Assembly: GCF_000003815.2 (NCBI RefSeq)
Contig: NC_049981.1
Location: 24,823,856-24,887,855, forward strand
Reading direction: 5' to 3'
Source: Branchiostoma floridae
Taxonomy: Eukaryota > Chordata > Leptocardii > Amphioxiformes > Branchiostomatidae
DNA: 64,000 nt
Position numbers and translations under genes: made by a program. Below are positions 46,645 through 57,779 of this stretch, in pieces; the first letter of the stretch is position 1, and each line of letters starts with the position of its first letter. The notes under the pieces are model-generated. The model worked only from the letters and a program-made list of their open reading frames with translations. It ran no database searches and had not been told where the DNA came from.

Positions 46645-47120
46645 GAACAATTGGAAACAAGTGACCGTAGGCAACACGCTTTGTGACGTAATTATGTTTT
46701 TCAGTTGTGTTATTTTCAGTGGTGTGTGGCATTGTGTTTATATAATTTAGCATTTATTTTAGATCAGAAGTATCACTAGTTGATGACTCCCATTTCACTT
46801 AATGTTCACTTTGTTATTGTATCATTATCATCGCACTTTCATACATGTATTTTTGCAATTAGCCCTCGGGCATGAGTTTGCAATAAAGATTATTATTATT
46901 TATATAATGACAGCCATATTCCTCTTATGAACTAAAAACCATTGCCCATGGCATCAGATGTGCCGTAAGTTAACAATTTACAGGTGATGATTATTATACT
47001 CAAAGTAGAACGAAATTTGCCAGGAATACCAGAGACAGCTGGTCCCCTATTTACATGACTGTGACATGATAATATCAACAAGCCGATGATATTGACAGTT
47101 CCAAACATACAAACTGGTTT
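46645..47120. repeat. Dispersed repeat interrupted by a LINE end
   Basis: Partner of 6870-7000. The two conserved blocks are near 46655-46695 and 47081-47100. The extra interval here contains the LINE 3' terminus at 46801-46902, consistent with insertion of that LINE into this repeat. Confidence 0.4.
46801..46902 (+). mobile_element. CR1/L2-like LINE 3' terminus
   Basis: TTGCAATTAGCCCTCGGGCATGAG then CAATAAAGATTATTATTATT. A short 3' UTR ending in AATAAA plus (ATT)n is typical of CR1/L2-like LINE ends. No ORF portion remains. Confidence 0.5.
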
Positions 47121-47689
47121 TCGCTATACAAACAAGAAACACAAAGCCTGACCAAGATACAAACACATCTTTAACACAACTAAGGCAAAAAAACATTAAC
47201 CAATAACAAAACTGTACCAAACATGTCTGTCACGTCTGTTAAACGTACATATTGATGTCAAATAACGTTGTATAACAAATATTCCTGTACATACCAACAC
47301 AACATCAGCATAACAAAGGGAGCAGCCAACAGCACACACAATAGGGGTCCGTACGTGCGGATCACATCACAACTATTTTGATACAGAAGCTTTCTTGGCG
47401 TCACCAAAAGTTGAGTGAGTTAGTACTCAGGTAAGGCTAATCGTGTTTTTCAGACAGTGTCATTTCAAAACAAATCTTGAAATATTAACAGGTTTTCACA
47501 TTGCAAAATGTGATATCGATGTAAAATACGATCAAATCTGCTAATGACATCGAGTGTTTTGAAATATTAGTTGTGTAACTTGTATTTGAAGAAACTGGAA
47601 TTTGTCGGTTTTATTCGACAATGCCGATGTATACAATACATTACTTAACGTTTGGGGACGCATTGTAAACATTGCATTTACTGTCCACG

Positions 47690-47745
47690 CATTTGTGTAT
47701 GTTTATGTGTATGTGTATGTAAATGTATATGTATATGTTTATGCC
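47690..47745. repeat. (TGTATG)n-like microsatellite
   Basis: Imperfect TGTATG/TTTATG repeats. They create the Tyr-Val-rich open frame at 47602-47805. Confidence 0.8.
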
Positions 47746-48303
47746 AAACTTAACGTTTGTGGCCGCATCTGTAAGCAGCGTGATCTATGCTGCAGCGCAA
47801 CTTGAACCAGTCGGAACGTGAGGGCAGTGACAGACGATCACTGAAACGTCGGTTGAATAAAACACTTGGTTGTTGTTGTTGTTATTCACTGACTCTGTCG
47901 GTGACTTATCAACTATTCACGGATTTATACAGTTGTTTCATTTGGCATAACGTAGACCTTGTTTTTGCCCACACATTTTAGTTGTACTTTGAACAACTTT
48001 CAACGACTTTACGGTCCACATCTACAATTTTCGCGCGGATATGAGTTCTGAACAACAGGACTTAAACTCAAGTGACAATGAAGATAACAGGGAAAGTGTT
48101 AATAAGCTTACGTACGCATAGCCGAGCGTGACCTTCCGACCTTTCCTCGACCATGATGTGTTTCGGGAAATAAGATCGGTTGTGATCAGCTAGCTGTGAA
48201 ACTTTCAAAACATTCGGCTGTGCACGGCAGATGTGGAATCGGGTGGCTAGTGTTCGTCGAGGTCGCCTGATGTTCGGATGGTGTTCGGGGGTAAAGCTAA
48301 GGG

Positions 48304-48597
48304 CACAACGTTAACCCGCCGTACGTGCTGTCTACGTGCTAAAACGTGGGCTTTTGGGATCTGTATGTGGTAAGTACCGCCTCCGTACAAACTCGTATGG
48401 AATCCGACGAATTTTGGAGCACGCATGCAGACACGCCGTAGAACTTTACGTACAGGCAAAACTTTGTGTGCCATCGGGCTACGGATTAGCCAGTACGGGC
48501 GACGCGTCTGCCCTGTACAGCCTGAACGGTTTCAGAAATACGTGGCGGACGTGGTCTAAAAAAACGTACGGACAAATTGCACGTACGGCGGGTTGTG
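48304..48597. mobile_element. MITE with GCCGTACGTGC-type TIRs
   Basis: ACCCGCCGTACGTGC (48314-48328) on the left has a perfect inverted match GCACGTACGGCGGGT (48579-48593) on the right, and the outer CACAAC/GTTGTG also pair; the left end has a 4-base insertion. The interior is rich in CGTAC motifs. The 120-codon frame at 48336 lies mostly inside it and is not a gene. No clear target duplication. Confidence 0.6.
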
Positions 48598-48699
48598 ACC
48601 TTTGCTTAAGTCATCAATCAAATCTTTATCTTAAGCATACCTTGCTCAACTTCTTTCAGCCTATCTATGAGTCATCTAGGCAGTTGACAAATCTCTGAT

Positions 48700-49790
48700 A
48701 ACTCATTCCTAACCAAAGTGACTGCTACCAGAAAATCACTGAATTATATCCATTTCAATTCGTGAGGTGTTAGATTAGTCAGTCTGGGGCTGGAGGTCGG
48801 GATGGTTGGGAGAAGGTTAGATAGCAGCCAGGGCTCAGTCGGGAGTAAGTCTGATCGTGAGATGTTCGGTGCTACGCTGGCCAGACTGCTCCCAAACTAC
48901 CACCGACCTCAGTTAGCCTTTAGGATTGCCCAGAGACATCGACCGAGGTACGCGCCAGCTTTAAGCCGTGGTTTATCAGGTTGGCAAATCAATATTCAAT
49001 GTAGCAGCTCGCTGAAGTTGGGTTCTTAACTACACAATCAAAGGGATTTTATTTGCCGACGCCTCGGTTGCCTTCAGCTATCGTCCTCAGGGCTAAGCTC
49101 TACTGATTTAAAAGATATGGTGACTTTCAATACTAAGTATGCGCTGAATGGAGACCGTTGTGCGACCGCGGATCGACTAAAATCAGTCATTTATGACCAA
49201 TGAGTTTATGAATTAAATATGATCCATGATGTAAATGTATGATTTGGAGGGCAACAACATACACAAAACGTACAACATACACATTAGTCCTTACCAATGA
49301 AATTCGTCTGCGAATAGGATTTTGGTGAGTCGCTCGATGGTCACTCAAAGGTCGCCATTAGGGTTACACCTGAGTGACAATAGAGGATAATATATACAGC
49401 GCAGAGGACACACGGTTGCTACAGTAGTGAAACCCAAAACAACTCTGATGAGAGTTTTTTGGTCCAGTCTGAGGGTAAGTTTTACAAAAAAAAGCTGTTA
49501 ACACATACTGCGTGAAAAGTCCAATGTAGGCCCAAAATTCTACATCAAAGAGACAGAGAATACATTTTGTACATGAAGTTCCAAATTAGAAGAGCACAAA
49601 AATGAGGCATATGACATCGAAATGATTTTAAAAGAGGAAGGAACGTGAAATTAATATATATTGTATAAAATCAAGGTAGTCCCAAACTTAATGGCCGCGG
49701 GCCCGGCGACAGTGGGTTGTTATCCATTGCGTTCATGGCACGGTATTGTAGCTCATGTCTCTCCTCTTGCCGACTTTTGCCGCCCCAACC
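48700..49790. other. Intergenic, no gene seen
   Basis: No supported coding region or element. Confidence 0.4.
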
Positions 49791-49794
49791 GATG

Positions 49795-49870
49795 TCAGGT
49801 ACCAGTTGTACGTACACCTAAGTGGAGTGAAGAAAGTCGTGCAAAGTACCTTTCCCAAGATCACAAGATC
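49795..49870 (-). repeat. SINE-body relic (family of 33140-33335)
   Basis: CACCTAAGTGGAGTGAAG...AGTACCTTTCCCAAGATCACAA matches CACCTGAGTGAAGTGACG...TATACCTTTCCCAAGATGACAA at 33.2 kb in the same orientation. The tRNA head is not recognisable. Confidence 0.5.
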
Positions 49871-49899
49871 AGCAGCATAACAGAAATGTAACTAAGGTT

Positions 49900-51100
49900 C
49901 TGGGTAAAACAAGTACACCTTGCTATTACGTAGCCATGCCGCCCACATTTCGTGTCGGTTTCTAAAGCAATTGATATTCCAGCGGCGATTGGTCGAAAAT
50001 ATCTCAAGACAACTTTCTCGAGCTGCAAGTAGCGACGAAGAATGGTTGACATTGAAATGATGGGGAGTTCAACACGAATTGACACGTCTGCCACCCGCTG
50101 TTTGTACGAGAATAAAGTTGATTTTTACAGAGTTCGTCGTCTGGCGACTGCGGCGCCGCCTCAGCACTCTACTAATCTATATCTGAACACGGACGTCGAA
50201 AAGGGCATACATAAAGGGCAACAATATTCCACACAGGCGCAATACCTACAGTGTTTTACTGGACCTTAGAATACAAAAATGTCTTTCTAATGACATAGTA
50301 CGTCAGACTAAATGGAAGGCAGTTCGTTTCTTGGCACGTCCTGGCAAGAGGAAATGGGGAAAAGACGAAAATAGACAGCTGTCTGTCTGACACAAGTCAA
50401 CTTAACCTTCACAGACATATTGGTCTACACCAAATCAACCAAAGCTCACCACTTTCTCCTGGAAAGACGATGAAGAACCTTAAAATTGAAAAAGGGAAAC
50501 TTAAGGAGTGATTGTAAATGTATGATCAGTTTCTTTCATAGCATATTGATTCCATGGGCAATAAGTTCCTGTAACCTTGGGGTGGGTTATATTACAGTTA
50601 CATTTTAGGCACTTTTGGTAGGATGGTACAAATGGCAGCAGTGGCAAAGGCTGAGTCTAAAACGATATTGCAGTTTTCGTTCCTTTTATTTCTTTTTTTC
50701 TTTTTCTATTTTAAATTTAATGCTTTAGACCCGAGTGGGACCAGAGTGGTTGTACCTTAGGGAGCTCTGATCACAAGGGAACTGTATCTATTACAATCCT
50801 TGGTGATAGAGGCCCGCGGGGAAGCCCTCTTTTGTAGCATCAATGTTCTAGAAAGGTGGTAGAGTACCATTTCAGTGTTATTTTAAGTTAGTTTACGTAA
50901 TTAGGCGAGATTTCTTCACTTCAAAACTTCGAGCATCACATGGTGCCCCCCTCCCACCCATCGCCATCTTGGAAGGGATCGAACTTCCCCAGCCGTTTCC
51001 CGAACAGTCTACTGGCTATGCCTTGTTTCATGGACTGAACAGTACCTCAAAAGGTCTACAAGCATCGACCTTCAGCTAAAGGTTGTTCTGGAAGTTTTTC
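49900..51100. other. Intergenic, possible SINE trace
   Basis: No gene seen. On the minus strand 50965-51010 contains GGGGAAGTTCGATCCCTTCC, which can fold as a tRNA T-arm with a B-box loop, but no matching A box is convincing. Confidence 0.3.
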
Positions 51101-51104
51101 TCTG

Positions 51105-51877
51105 TCTTTTTTTTTCCTTTCCTTTCCTTTATTGATTCACAACATAACAGACATACACATTGTGGTAGCCTGAATGGCGTTGGAATGTACAACAAACATA
51201 TGGCCTGCTCCGTCCGCATATATACATAAGAACAATATAAAATTACACAAAAAAGTATACAACTCTAACAATTGAGTGCCATCATTACCACCATCATTAC
51301 AAGCTAAGTGTCTATAGTCTTATTGTACAACTTGATGGCTTTGTGCAGGAAGGAGTTCTGGAGTCTTTTAGTTCTAGCTGGGGGGATGGAGATAGTGTTT
51401 TTGTTTCTTAGTGATCGTCCCGTAGCAGTTGATCTGGAAGCTGGGACCAGGTCATGTAGGGGATGCTCAGCATCCAACATTTGTCTGAAAAGTTTGACGG
51501 CTGCATCCTCGCGTCGCGACTGGAGGGTGGGCAGGTCGGGCACATCGCGCCTGCCCGCTCGGCTGATAATCCGTAGAGCTCGCTGTTGGACTCTCTGCAT
51601 TGCACGTTCCTGTTCCTTGCTACAGCCTACAAGGAGGACGTGGCCATATTCAAGGACTGGGCGCACGAGGGACACGTAGATAGTCACTAGGTCTGCGACA
51701 CTGGTCCCTTGCTTTGCAAGTAGTCTCAAGAAGTGCAGTCTACGGGAGGCTTTAGTAACCATTGAGGTTACTTGTTCTTGCAGGGTGAGGTTTTTGTCCA
51801 AGATGAAGCCCAGACCTTTTGCGGACCCGACCCTTTTTTGTGCCCAGGTCTTTTTTGTGCTACAAAGTGGCCTCAAA
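51105..51877 (-). pseudogene. CR1-like LINE, 5'-truncated 3' end
   Basis: The minus frame 51894-51304 encodes the RT thumb and C-terminal region of a CR1-like LINE: LGFILDKNLTLQEQV, VTKASRRLHFLRLL, IYVSLVRPVLEYGHVL, CSKEQERAMQRVQQRALRII and SIPPARTKRLQNSF. The frame is open to its own stop, followed by about 190 bases of 3' UTR and a (GGAAA)n-like tail at 51108-51130. CATCGACCTTCA occurs on both sides (51063-51074 and 51878-51889) and may be the target duplication. Upstream domains are missing, so it is dead on arrival. Confidence 0.85.
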
Positions 51878-51972
51878 CATCGACCTTCACCCAAGGTAAG
51901 CTGTTGGCAGCAGGGCAGCGGACCAGGTTAGTGGAGAGAGAGTGACTGCGTGATCAGTAAGTCCATGAGCAA

Positions 51973-53287
51973 GTGCCTGAAAGAGTTTCTCCGCACATTA
52001 CCCCTCCGGAGGGAACTCAGAGTCTGCACATTTCGTCCTTTCTTGGCCCAAAAACGAGAGAAATGTCACCAAGGGAAGCCATATTAAACATTGCCACATG
52101 GAACACCAGAACTATGTGGAAGGATATGAACTACAAACTTGACGTGTTATGTAAAACACTAGTAGACTTTAAAATCTCAATAATTGGCTTATCTGAAACA
52201 CACTGGGATAATGAAGTGGGACAAGTTTTCGAACATGGAGACTATGCATTTTTTCAAGCATGTAGAAAAGATGGCAAACACAGACAAGGAGTGGCTATTG
52301 CCATTTTAAAGAGCTTAGTACCAAATGTGGATGCTTTTGATCCTATCTCTGAGCGGTTGGTTAGTATCACCTTGAAAACAAATGTGGGGAAACTAGTAAT
52401 ATTCCAGGTGTATGCCCCAGACTCTTCTTATCCAGATGAAGAAATTGACTCATTCTGTCGGACATATTACAAACGAAAATCAACCAGAGGCCAAACAACT
52501 CCCATATGGTAATAATGGGTGACTTTAATGAAGTAGTAGGTAGTGACCTTTGTGATATGATGCCAGATGTCGTAGGTAGTTTTGGCCTGGGGGGTACAAA
52601 CTCCAGGGGCTGGAAACTGCTAGAGTTTTGTGCTGTAAATAGAACTATCATAACAAACACCTTGTTTGAGCATAAACCTCTTAGACGAGCAACATGGTTC
52701 TCACCAGACAAGTCAACTAAAAACCAAATAGACTTTATAATTGTAAACAATGAACTGAAGTATGCGGTTAAGAACAGTCGCTCATATCACTCAGCAGATA
52801 TTGGGTCCGACCATTCTTTAGTCCTGGCGAACCTTATGTTGTCCACCAAATCACACAGAAAGCCAAGAACACTACCTAACCGATTCGACGTGGAAATATT
52901 AAGAGACCCCGAGACTGCCGCCTCCTTTTCTGCGAAATTACAGGAGTGTTTCGAACCATTGTTACAATTGGATAATATGGAAATAAATGATCTATATGCA
53001 GAATTCCAGTCAGCTACAAACAAAGCCACTAAAGATGTTGTAAGCCACAAGAAGTATAGTAAAGTTGAAGGTCTTCCTCCATGCGTGGAACGGGCCTGTA
53101 ATGATAGAAGGGAGGCCAGACTAGCCATGTTGAACCACCCAGAGGATGTAGGTGCAAAAAACAACTATCAGAAGCAGAACAAAGTAGTGAAGAATGAAAT
53201 AAAGAAACATAAGCACCAGTTGTTGAGGAACAAAGTACAATCTATGGAAAAAGACTACGCTAATAACAACTCGCATAATCTATTTAA
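51973..53287 (+). pseudogene. LINE endonuclease half (two frames)
   Basis: Frames 51973-52512 and 52506 to the MITE edge at 53287 together encode the APE-like endonuclease and linker. The catalytic-type motifs SETHW, GDFN and SDH are intact. The frame changes near 52470 where an extra TA appears; after it the sequence reads LQTKINQRPNNSHMVIMGDF. The last codons before the MITE encode NNNSHNLF and the frame resumes after 54210 without a shift. Confidence 0.8.
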
Positions 53288-54210
53288 CCCTCAAACCACC
53301 GTACTTTTTTTGTAACGTAGATTACCGTATGGGGTCAAAACTGACCCCATGACGTTTTGTACAAATACAGTTTTTTGGTGACTCTTTTTGTGATTTGTAT
53401 ATATGTATAGCATATATAATTCTGTCTCATTATCATAATTTATGCAAAAGATCATGAGGGCCACATTTTGCACTAACGCTATTCAGACCGGGTAAGGTAT
53501 TTTTTATGCCTGCACCAACTTCAAAGTCACATATCCCCTGAATAACTTATGCTAGGGCCACCAAACTTGGTCCCTTTTGAGAAAATGTAAATAGCAAGAA
53601 ATTTAAGTGAATAAAAAAAGTTAATCATTTTTCATGTTGCCATGGCAACGGAATTCTGACGGGCATATTTATTACGTAATTTTCTAATTTTGGCTTAAAC
53701 ATTCAAGTTTTAAGGTTTTCATGGCAAACCACACTTGTTCATGACATCTTATGAAATTCAACGTTAATTTGATGATTCAATATTCATAATTTATGCTGAT
53801 TTTATGACGTCATCAGTACAAATCCAAGATGGCGGCCAATTTAAGCTAAATGACGTCATGCTATCTTCATATAACATGATTATGACACAAAAGTTGTTAC
53901 CATAATTTCGTTGCACATGTACGACATTCTCTGAAAATTTCGTGATCATACGATAAGTAGTTTAGGCGTGGGTCTCAAAACTTTTTTTTTTAAATGCTGG
54001 GGTCAATTTTGACCCCACTGGACCATACATAAACTTTCTATGATAACTTAATCAACAATGAGCCAATCTCGGTAAAAACGTGTGAGAAGTTATGAGACAT
54101 ACATACAAACAAACTCATAGAAGGAAATTTGTTTTCAACCAGAAATGTCATAATGGCACATGTTAATATACGTCTGGGGTCAGTTTTGACCCCATACGGT
54201 GGTTTGAGGG
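53288..54210. mobile_element. piggyBac-type MITE inserted in the LINE ORF
   Basis: The element starts CCCTCAAACCACCGTA and ends TACGGTGGTTTGAGGG, a perfect 16-bp TIR, with TTAA on both sides (53284-53287 and 54211-54214). TTAA duplication with CCC...GGG ends is the hallmark of piggyBac. Subterminal copies of TGGGGTCAAAACTGACCCCA are also inverted. At 923 bp it has no transposase frame, so it is nonautonomous. Removing the insert and one TTAA keeps the LINE frame, so it jumped into an element whose ORF was open there. Confidence 0.93.
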
Positions 54211-55905
54211 TTAAAACAGTCCGTGAACTGGAAAACAAGCCAAAAAAAACTCTAAACATTGTTACGGATAAAAATGGTATAAAACACTCTAATCCTAATG
54301 ATGTCCTTAATGTCTGGGAACAACATTTCAAGGAACATCTAAACACTGAGTTCCAGCATCAGGTTGAGACACTAGAAGATATCCCAGAACCTTCAGCAAA
54401 TCTAGCTAAAGGCCCTCCAATATCGAGGGAAGAAATTAAGCAGGCTATAAAGAGAATGAAATGGAGAAAGGCCCCTGGGGCAGATGAAATTACTGCCGAA
54501 GTTCTAGTTAGTGGGGGAGAAGCTATGCTTGGCATGTTATACCTTATCTTCACAAAAGTCTGGAATGAGGAAATTCCACCAAAAGAATGGTCTAAGATGC
54601 TGGTCATACCCGTGCATAAGAAGGGTAGTAAGATGGACCCTGCGAATTACAGGGCCATCTCACTTTTGTCAATTCCGGGTAAGGTTTTCTCCAGGGTACT
54701 TCTTGACAGAATGAAGGAAAGAACAGAAGCTCACTTCAAGGAATCCCAGTTTGGTTTCAGAAGTGGTAGAGGCACAGTTGATGCCATATTTGTTGTAAGA
54801 CAAATCCTGGAGAAAGCTAAGGAAAGAAAGGTTAATCTTCACTTCCATTTTATTGACTTTAAGGCCGCCTTTGATACAGTATGGAGGAAAGCTCTATGGA
54901 AAATGATGAGAGCGATTGGGGTAGGGGCAAAATTATAGATATTATTGAAGAACTGTACAGGAACACTCAATGTGCAATAACAATCAATAGACAGATCACA
55001 AACTGGTTCCAAGTCGGTGTAGGAGTCAGACAGGGTTGCCTCATGTCCCCAATCCTCTTCAACATATTCCTGGAGTTTGTTATGGATGAGCTGAAAAGCC
55101 TTGACACAACATTTCAACTCCATGATGACCTATCCACAGAGGAAAGGTATGCAGATGACACCACACTTATAGCAGCTATATTCAGTAAACTTCAGCTCTC
55201 GACAAATGAGCTCGAAGTAGCATGCAAGAAATGGGGCCTGAAAGTGAATGCTGCAAAATGTAAAGTCATCTCTAGTATAGAACAAGAAAACATCTCCATA
55301 GAGGGTAAAAATGTTGAAAAAGTCCCTGAGTTTGTTTTCCTAGGAAGTGTTGTACCTGGCACCACAAATGATATAAAGAGAAGGATCTCTCTGGTCGCAT
55401 CCGCATTTGGTAGGCTAAGAAAAACAGTATGGAACTGCAAGGGTTTCAGTAGATATCTTAAAATGCGTCTTTTCCAAGCACTTATACTCCCTATTGCCAC
55501 TTATGCATGTGAAACTTGGACTCTAAAAAGTCTGATGAGTCTCTCCTGTTAGCTTTCGAGATGAGATGCCTAAGGGCGATCTTCAATGTTTCACTTCGCC
55601 ACCGAATTCCGAATGTGGAAATAAGAGCGAGACTGGGTATAGAAAATACCATTGTCGATTCCATCAGACTCAGAAGACTAAGGTGGTTTGGTCACGTGGT
55701 GAGAATACCACCAAACACACTAGTCCACAAAGCATACTGTCAAGATTTCCAAAAGCCCAGGCCACGGGGGAGACCCCCGAAGCGATGGATGGACCAAATT
55801 GCAAAGGACATCGGACAGAGTATCAAGTTGGCGGAGATGAGTGCGACGAATCGTGCAGTCTGGAGAAATATCACGGAGGGAGCAAGGGGCCAGTCACTGG
55901 TCTAG
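54211..55905 (+). pseudogene. LINE reverse transcriptase half (three frames)
   Basis: Frames 54129-54938, 54881-55552 and 55516-55905 form one RT and C-terminal domain. Palm motifs FIDFKAAFD and YADD are intact. Both breaks (GGCAAAATTATAG near 54930 and CTAAAAAGTC near 55530) are one A short of an open frame in a homopolymer. This can reflect decay or a sequencing error. The ORF ends GARGQSLV-stop at 55905, then GGCAGGTAGGCAGG. Confidence 0.85.
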
Positions 55906-56120
55906 GCAGTTAGGCAGGTAGGCAGGCTTTAGACCCATTTCAAATCTCATTTTTTCCGATTATTTTTCAATGTTCATTTCCTATTCACTTCTGAATCTTT
56001 TATTTGTTATATTGTTTGTCATTTTATGTTATTTTTCCAACTCCATTCTATTTTCTGTTATGTTTCTTTCTGGACCTTCCCTATTGACCGAGTCTTAAGA
56101 TCAGTAATAAGATCAGTAAG

Positions 56121-56742
56121 CCCCGGGTGCCACAGAGCCAAGACTGTGGCTTAGTCTGAGGAAAATCGATCATCGATCAACGTCACGACAGGGCTGAAAC
56201 TCGGCTTAACAAACGCCATTATTTTAAACTACAAAGAGGAAACCAGATGAGGGAGATAGATTGTACTTTTCTCAAAGTCACCATCGCATCCGATAGGAAC
56301 CTTTCGAAATTAACGTAGGCGGTGGATCAGCCCCTGGGAAACCACGGGAAGAGAAAGTTTTGGGCTACAAAACTGACAACTTCTTTTTCATACGACAACA
56401 TCCAGTACAGGGGCATTCGTAATGTCTTTTGCACCAATAGGTACACACAAGTACGTACAGCGATATCATGACATTCAATATCATTGAATATATATCGACA
56501 TATTATTATGTTCACACTACGCAGATCTAAGTACTATTAATCACGTAGTCAAGTCGTGATCAAATTATATTTTGCGGCTTTTGCTTCTCTTCAACCTAAT
56601 AATTCAATCATGGTGACTTGTTTTGAAATTGACCAATAATCACCCAATTATAGTAACAAATAACAATAAAACACTTATTTATTCTGTCTGTGGCTTTGAC
56701 TACCCTTTAACTGATTATTCAACCATGCCGTCTGGTTAGAAA
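56121..56742. other. Intergenic, no gene seen
   Basis: AT-rich sequence leading into the second assembly gap. No supported feature. Confidence 0.45.
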
Positions 56743-56842
56743 NNNNNNNNNNNNNNNNNNNNNNNNNNNNNNNNNNNNNNNNNNNNNNNNNNNNNNNNNN
56801 NNNNNNNNNNNNNNNNNNNNNNNNNNNNNNNNNNNNNNNNNN
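56743..56842. other. Assembly gap (100 N)
   Basis: Exactly 100 N placed immediately before copy C of the duplicated segment, which suggests the assembler broke at this repeat. Confidence 0.99.
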
Positions 56843-57131
56843 CAAAACCAGGAAGCGCTGTCAAAAGGAGTTTGAAGCCTTTGATTTACGGTTTGTCTGG
56901 TTCTATATAGTCTTTTATCACACAGAATAGCGGAAACCATTAGATATTGGAAGCACACCGGTTGCCTGACATCGAGTCTTGTAAGAAAGGAATCTCATTA
57001 GCAGGAAATCACATCAACAGGGAGAATCCGTCACCACTGATGTGCGTCACACACGTGCATCAGTCTCCCACATCCGCTTCTTCATCACCGAGAAGGTTAT
57101 TTGGGCCATGGGGTATCGTTTGTTCGTGCGA

Positions 57132-57166
<35 letters not shown>

Positions 57167-57405
57167 TCTGTCTGTCTGTTACTCACTAGGGTCAAGTTTG
57201 ATGACGCCAATTTCAGGGCCCTTAGTCCAGCACGTTAGCTGCACACGCATAAGCTCGACCAGCCACTTTCCGTTACGGTAGTGCCTGCACAGCTGTGAAG
57301 CCAGGGCTATAGAAACGGTTATGGAAAACACATTGTACGCCGAAAGTCGTGGGAAATCTCAACGTAATATATCCGTTGTGTGGACTGTAACGTTACATTA
57401 CTCAG
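56843..57405 (+). repeat. Duplicated segment, copy C (nearly identical to B)
   Basis: About 560 bp match the reverse complement of 44640-45206 with only a handful of substitutions, including an identical 80-codon frame at 56947-57189. Similarity stops at GTAAAAGTGCTCGTG near 57420. The left edge is hidden by the gap. Confidence 0.9.
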
Positions 57406-57419
57406 ATGTAAAAGTGCTC

Positions 57420-57778
57420 GTGCCTCTTCCTATGGCTGCATTGCCGCAATCGTGCCGCACGTCAAGTGAGAGGGGGCCTTAAGGAAACTGAGCTATGATT
57501 GGCCAATTATGCCGATGGTAAAAGGTATTTCATTTCGCCTGTGGTTTTTGGCTGCCCTATTTATTATCAATGGCGACTGGTTTGAAGTGATCAATAGTTG
57601 GCTAATATTGAAGGAAGCTGATCTTAAACAATAATCCATTTTCCGTATTTATGATAACCTCAAACTAAATACTCAATGTGACGAGTCTGAAATTGGTTGG
57701 TTATTGGCTAATGAGGACAGAACTGGTTATAATGATGTGAACTGGTTCTCTGTTATGTATTTGTCTGACCCTCAAGGT
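57420..57778. other. Intergenic, no gene seen
   Basis: No supported feature. A TTGCCGCAATCGTGCCGCAC string suggests repeat origin but no second copy was found in the window. Confidence 0.4.
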
Positions 57779-57779
57779 G

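Larger units (their letters stand above)
51962..56110 (+). mobile_element. RTE-like LINE, near full length, frame-broken
   Basis: One ORF of about 1,000 codons can be followed from about 51973 to 55905 through breaks. The N-terminal APE-type endonuclease shows NIATWNTRTM, GLSETHW, VYAPD, MGDFN, QIDFI and GSDHSLV. The RT shows KAPGADEITAEV, NYRAISLLS, GFRSGRG, FIDFKAAFD, GVRQGCLMSP and YADDTTL. The C-terminal domain shows ATYACETWTL, RRLRWFGHVVR and RPRGRPPKRW. Endonuclease plus RT in a single ORF of this length fits RTE-like clades. Frame breaks lie near 52470 (2-base gain), 54930 and 55530 (each one A short in an A run), plus a MITE insertion at 53288-54210. GATCAGTAAG at 51952-51961 and 56111-56120 may be the target duplication. 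Confidence 0.88.

Noticed and set aside
48336-48698. 120-codon + frame
   Set aside because: Its first two-thirds lie inside an inverted-repeat MITE.
52367-53164. Minus-strand frames of 127 and 125 codons
   Set aside because: Antisense shadows of the LINE endonuclease ORF.
56947-57189. 80-codon frame conserved identically with 44871-45113
   Set aside because: Identity reflects a very recent duplication of DNA. About a third of the frame is GT microsatellite and older copy A lacks it.
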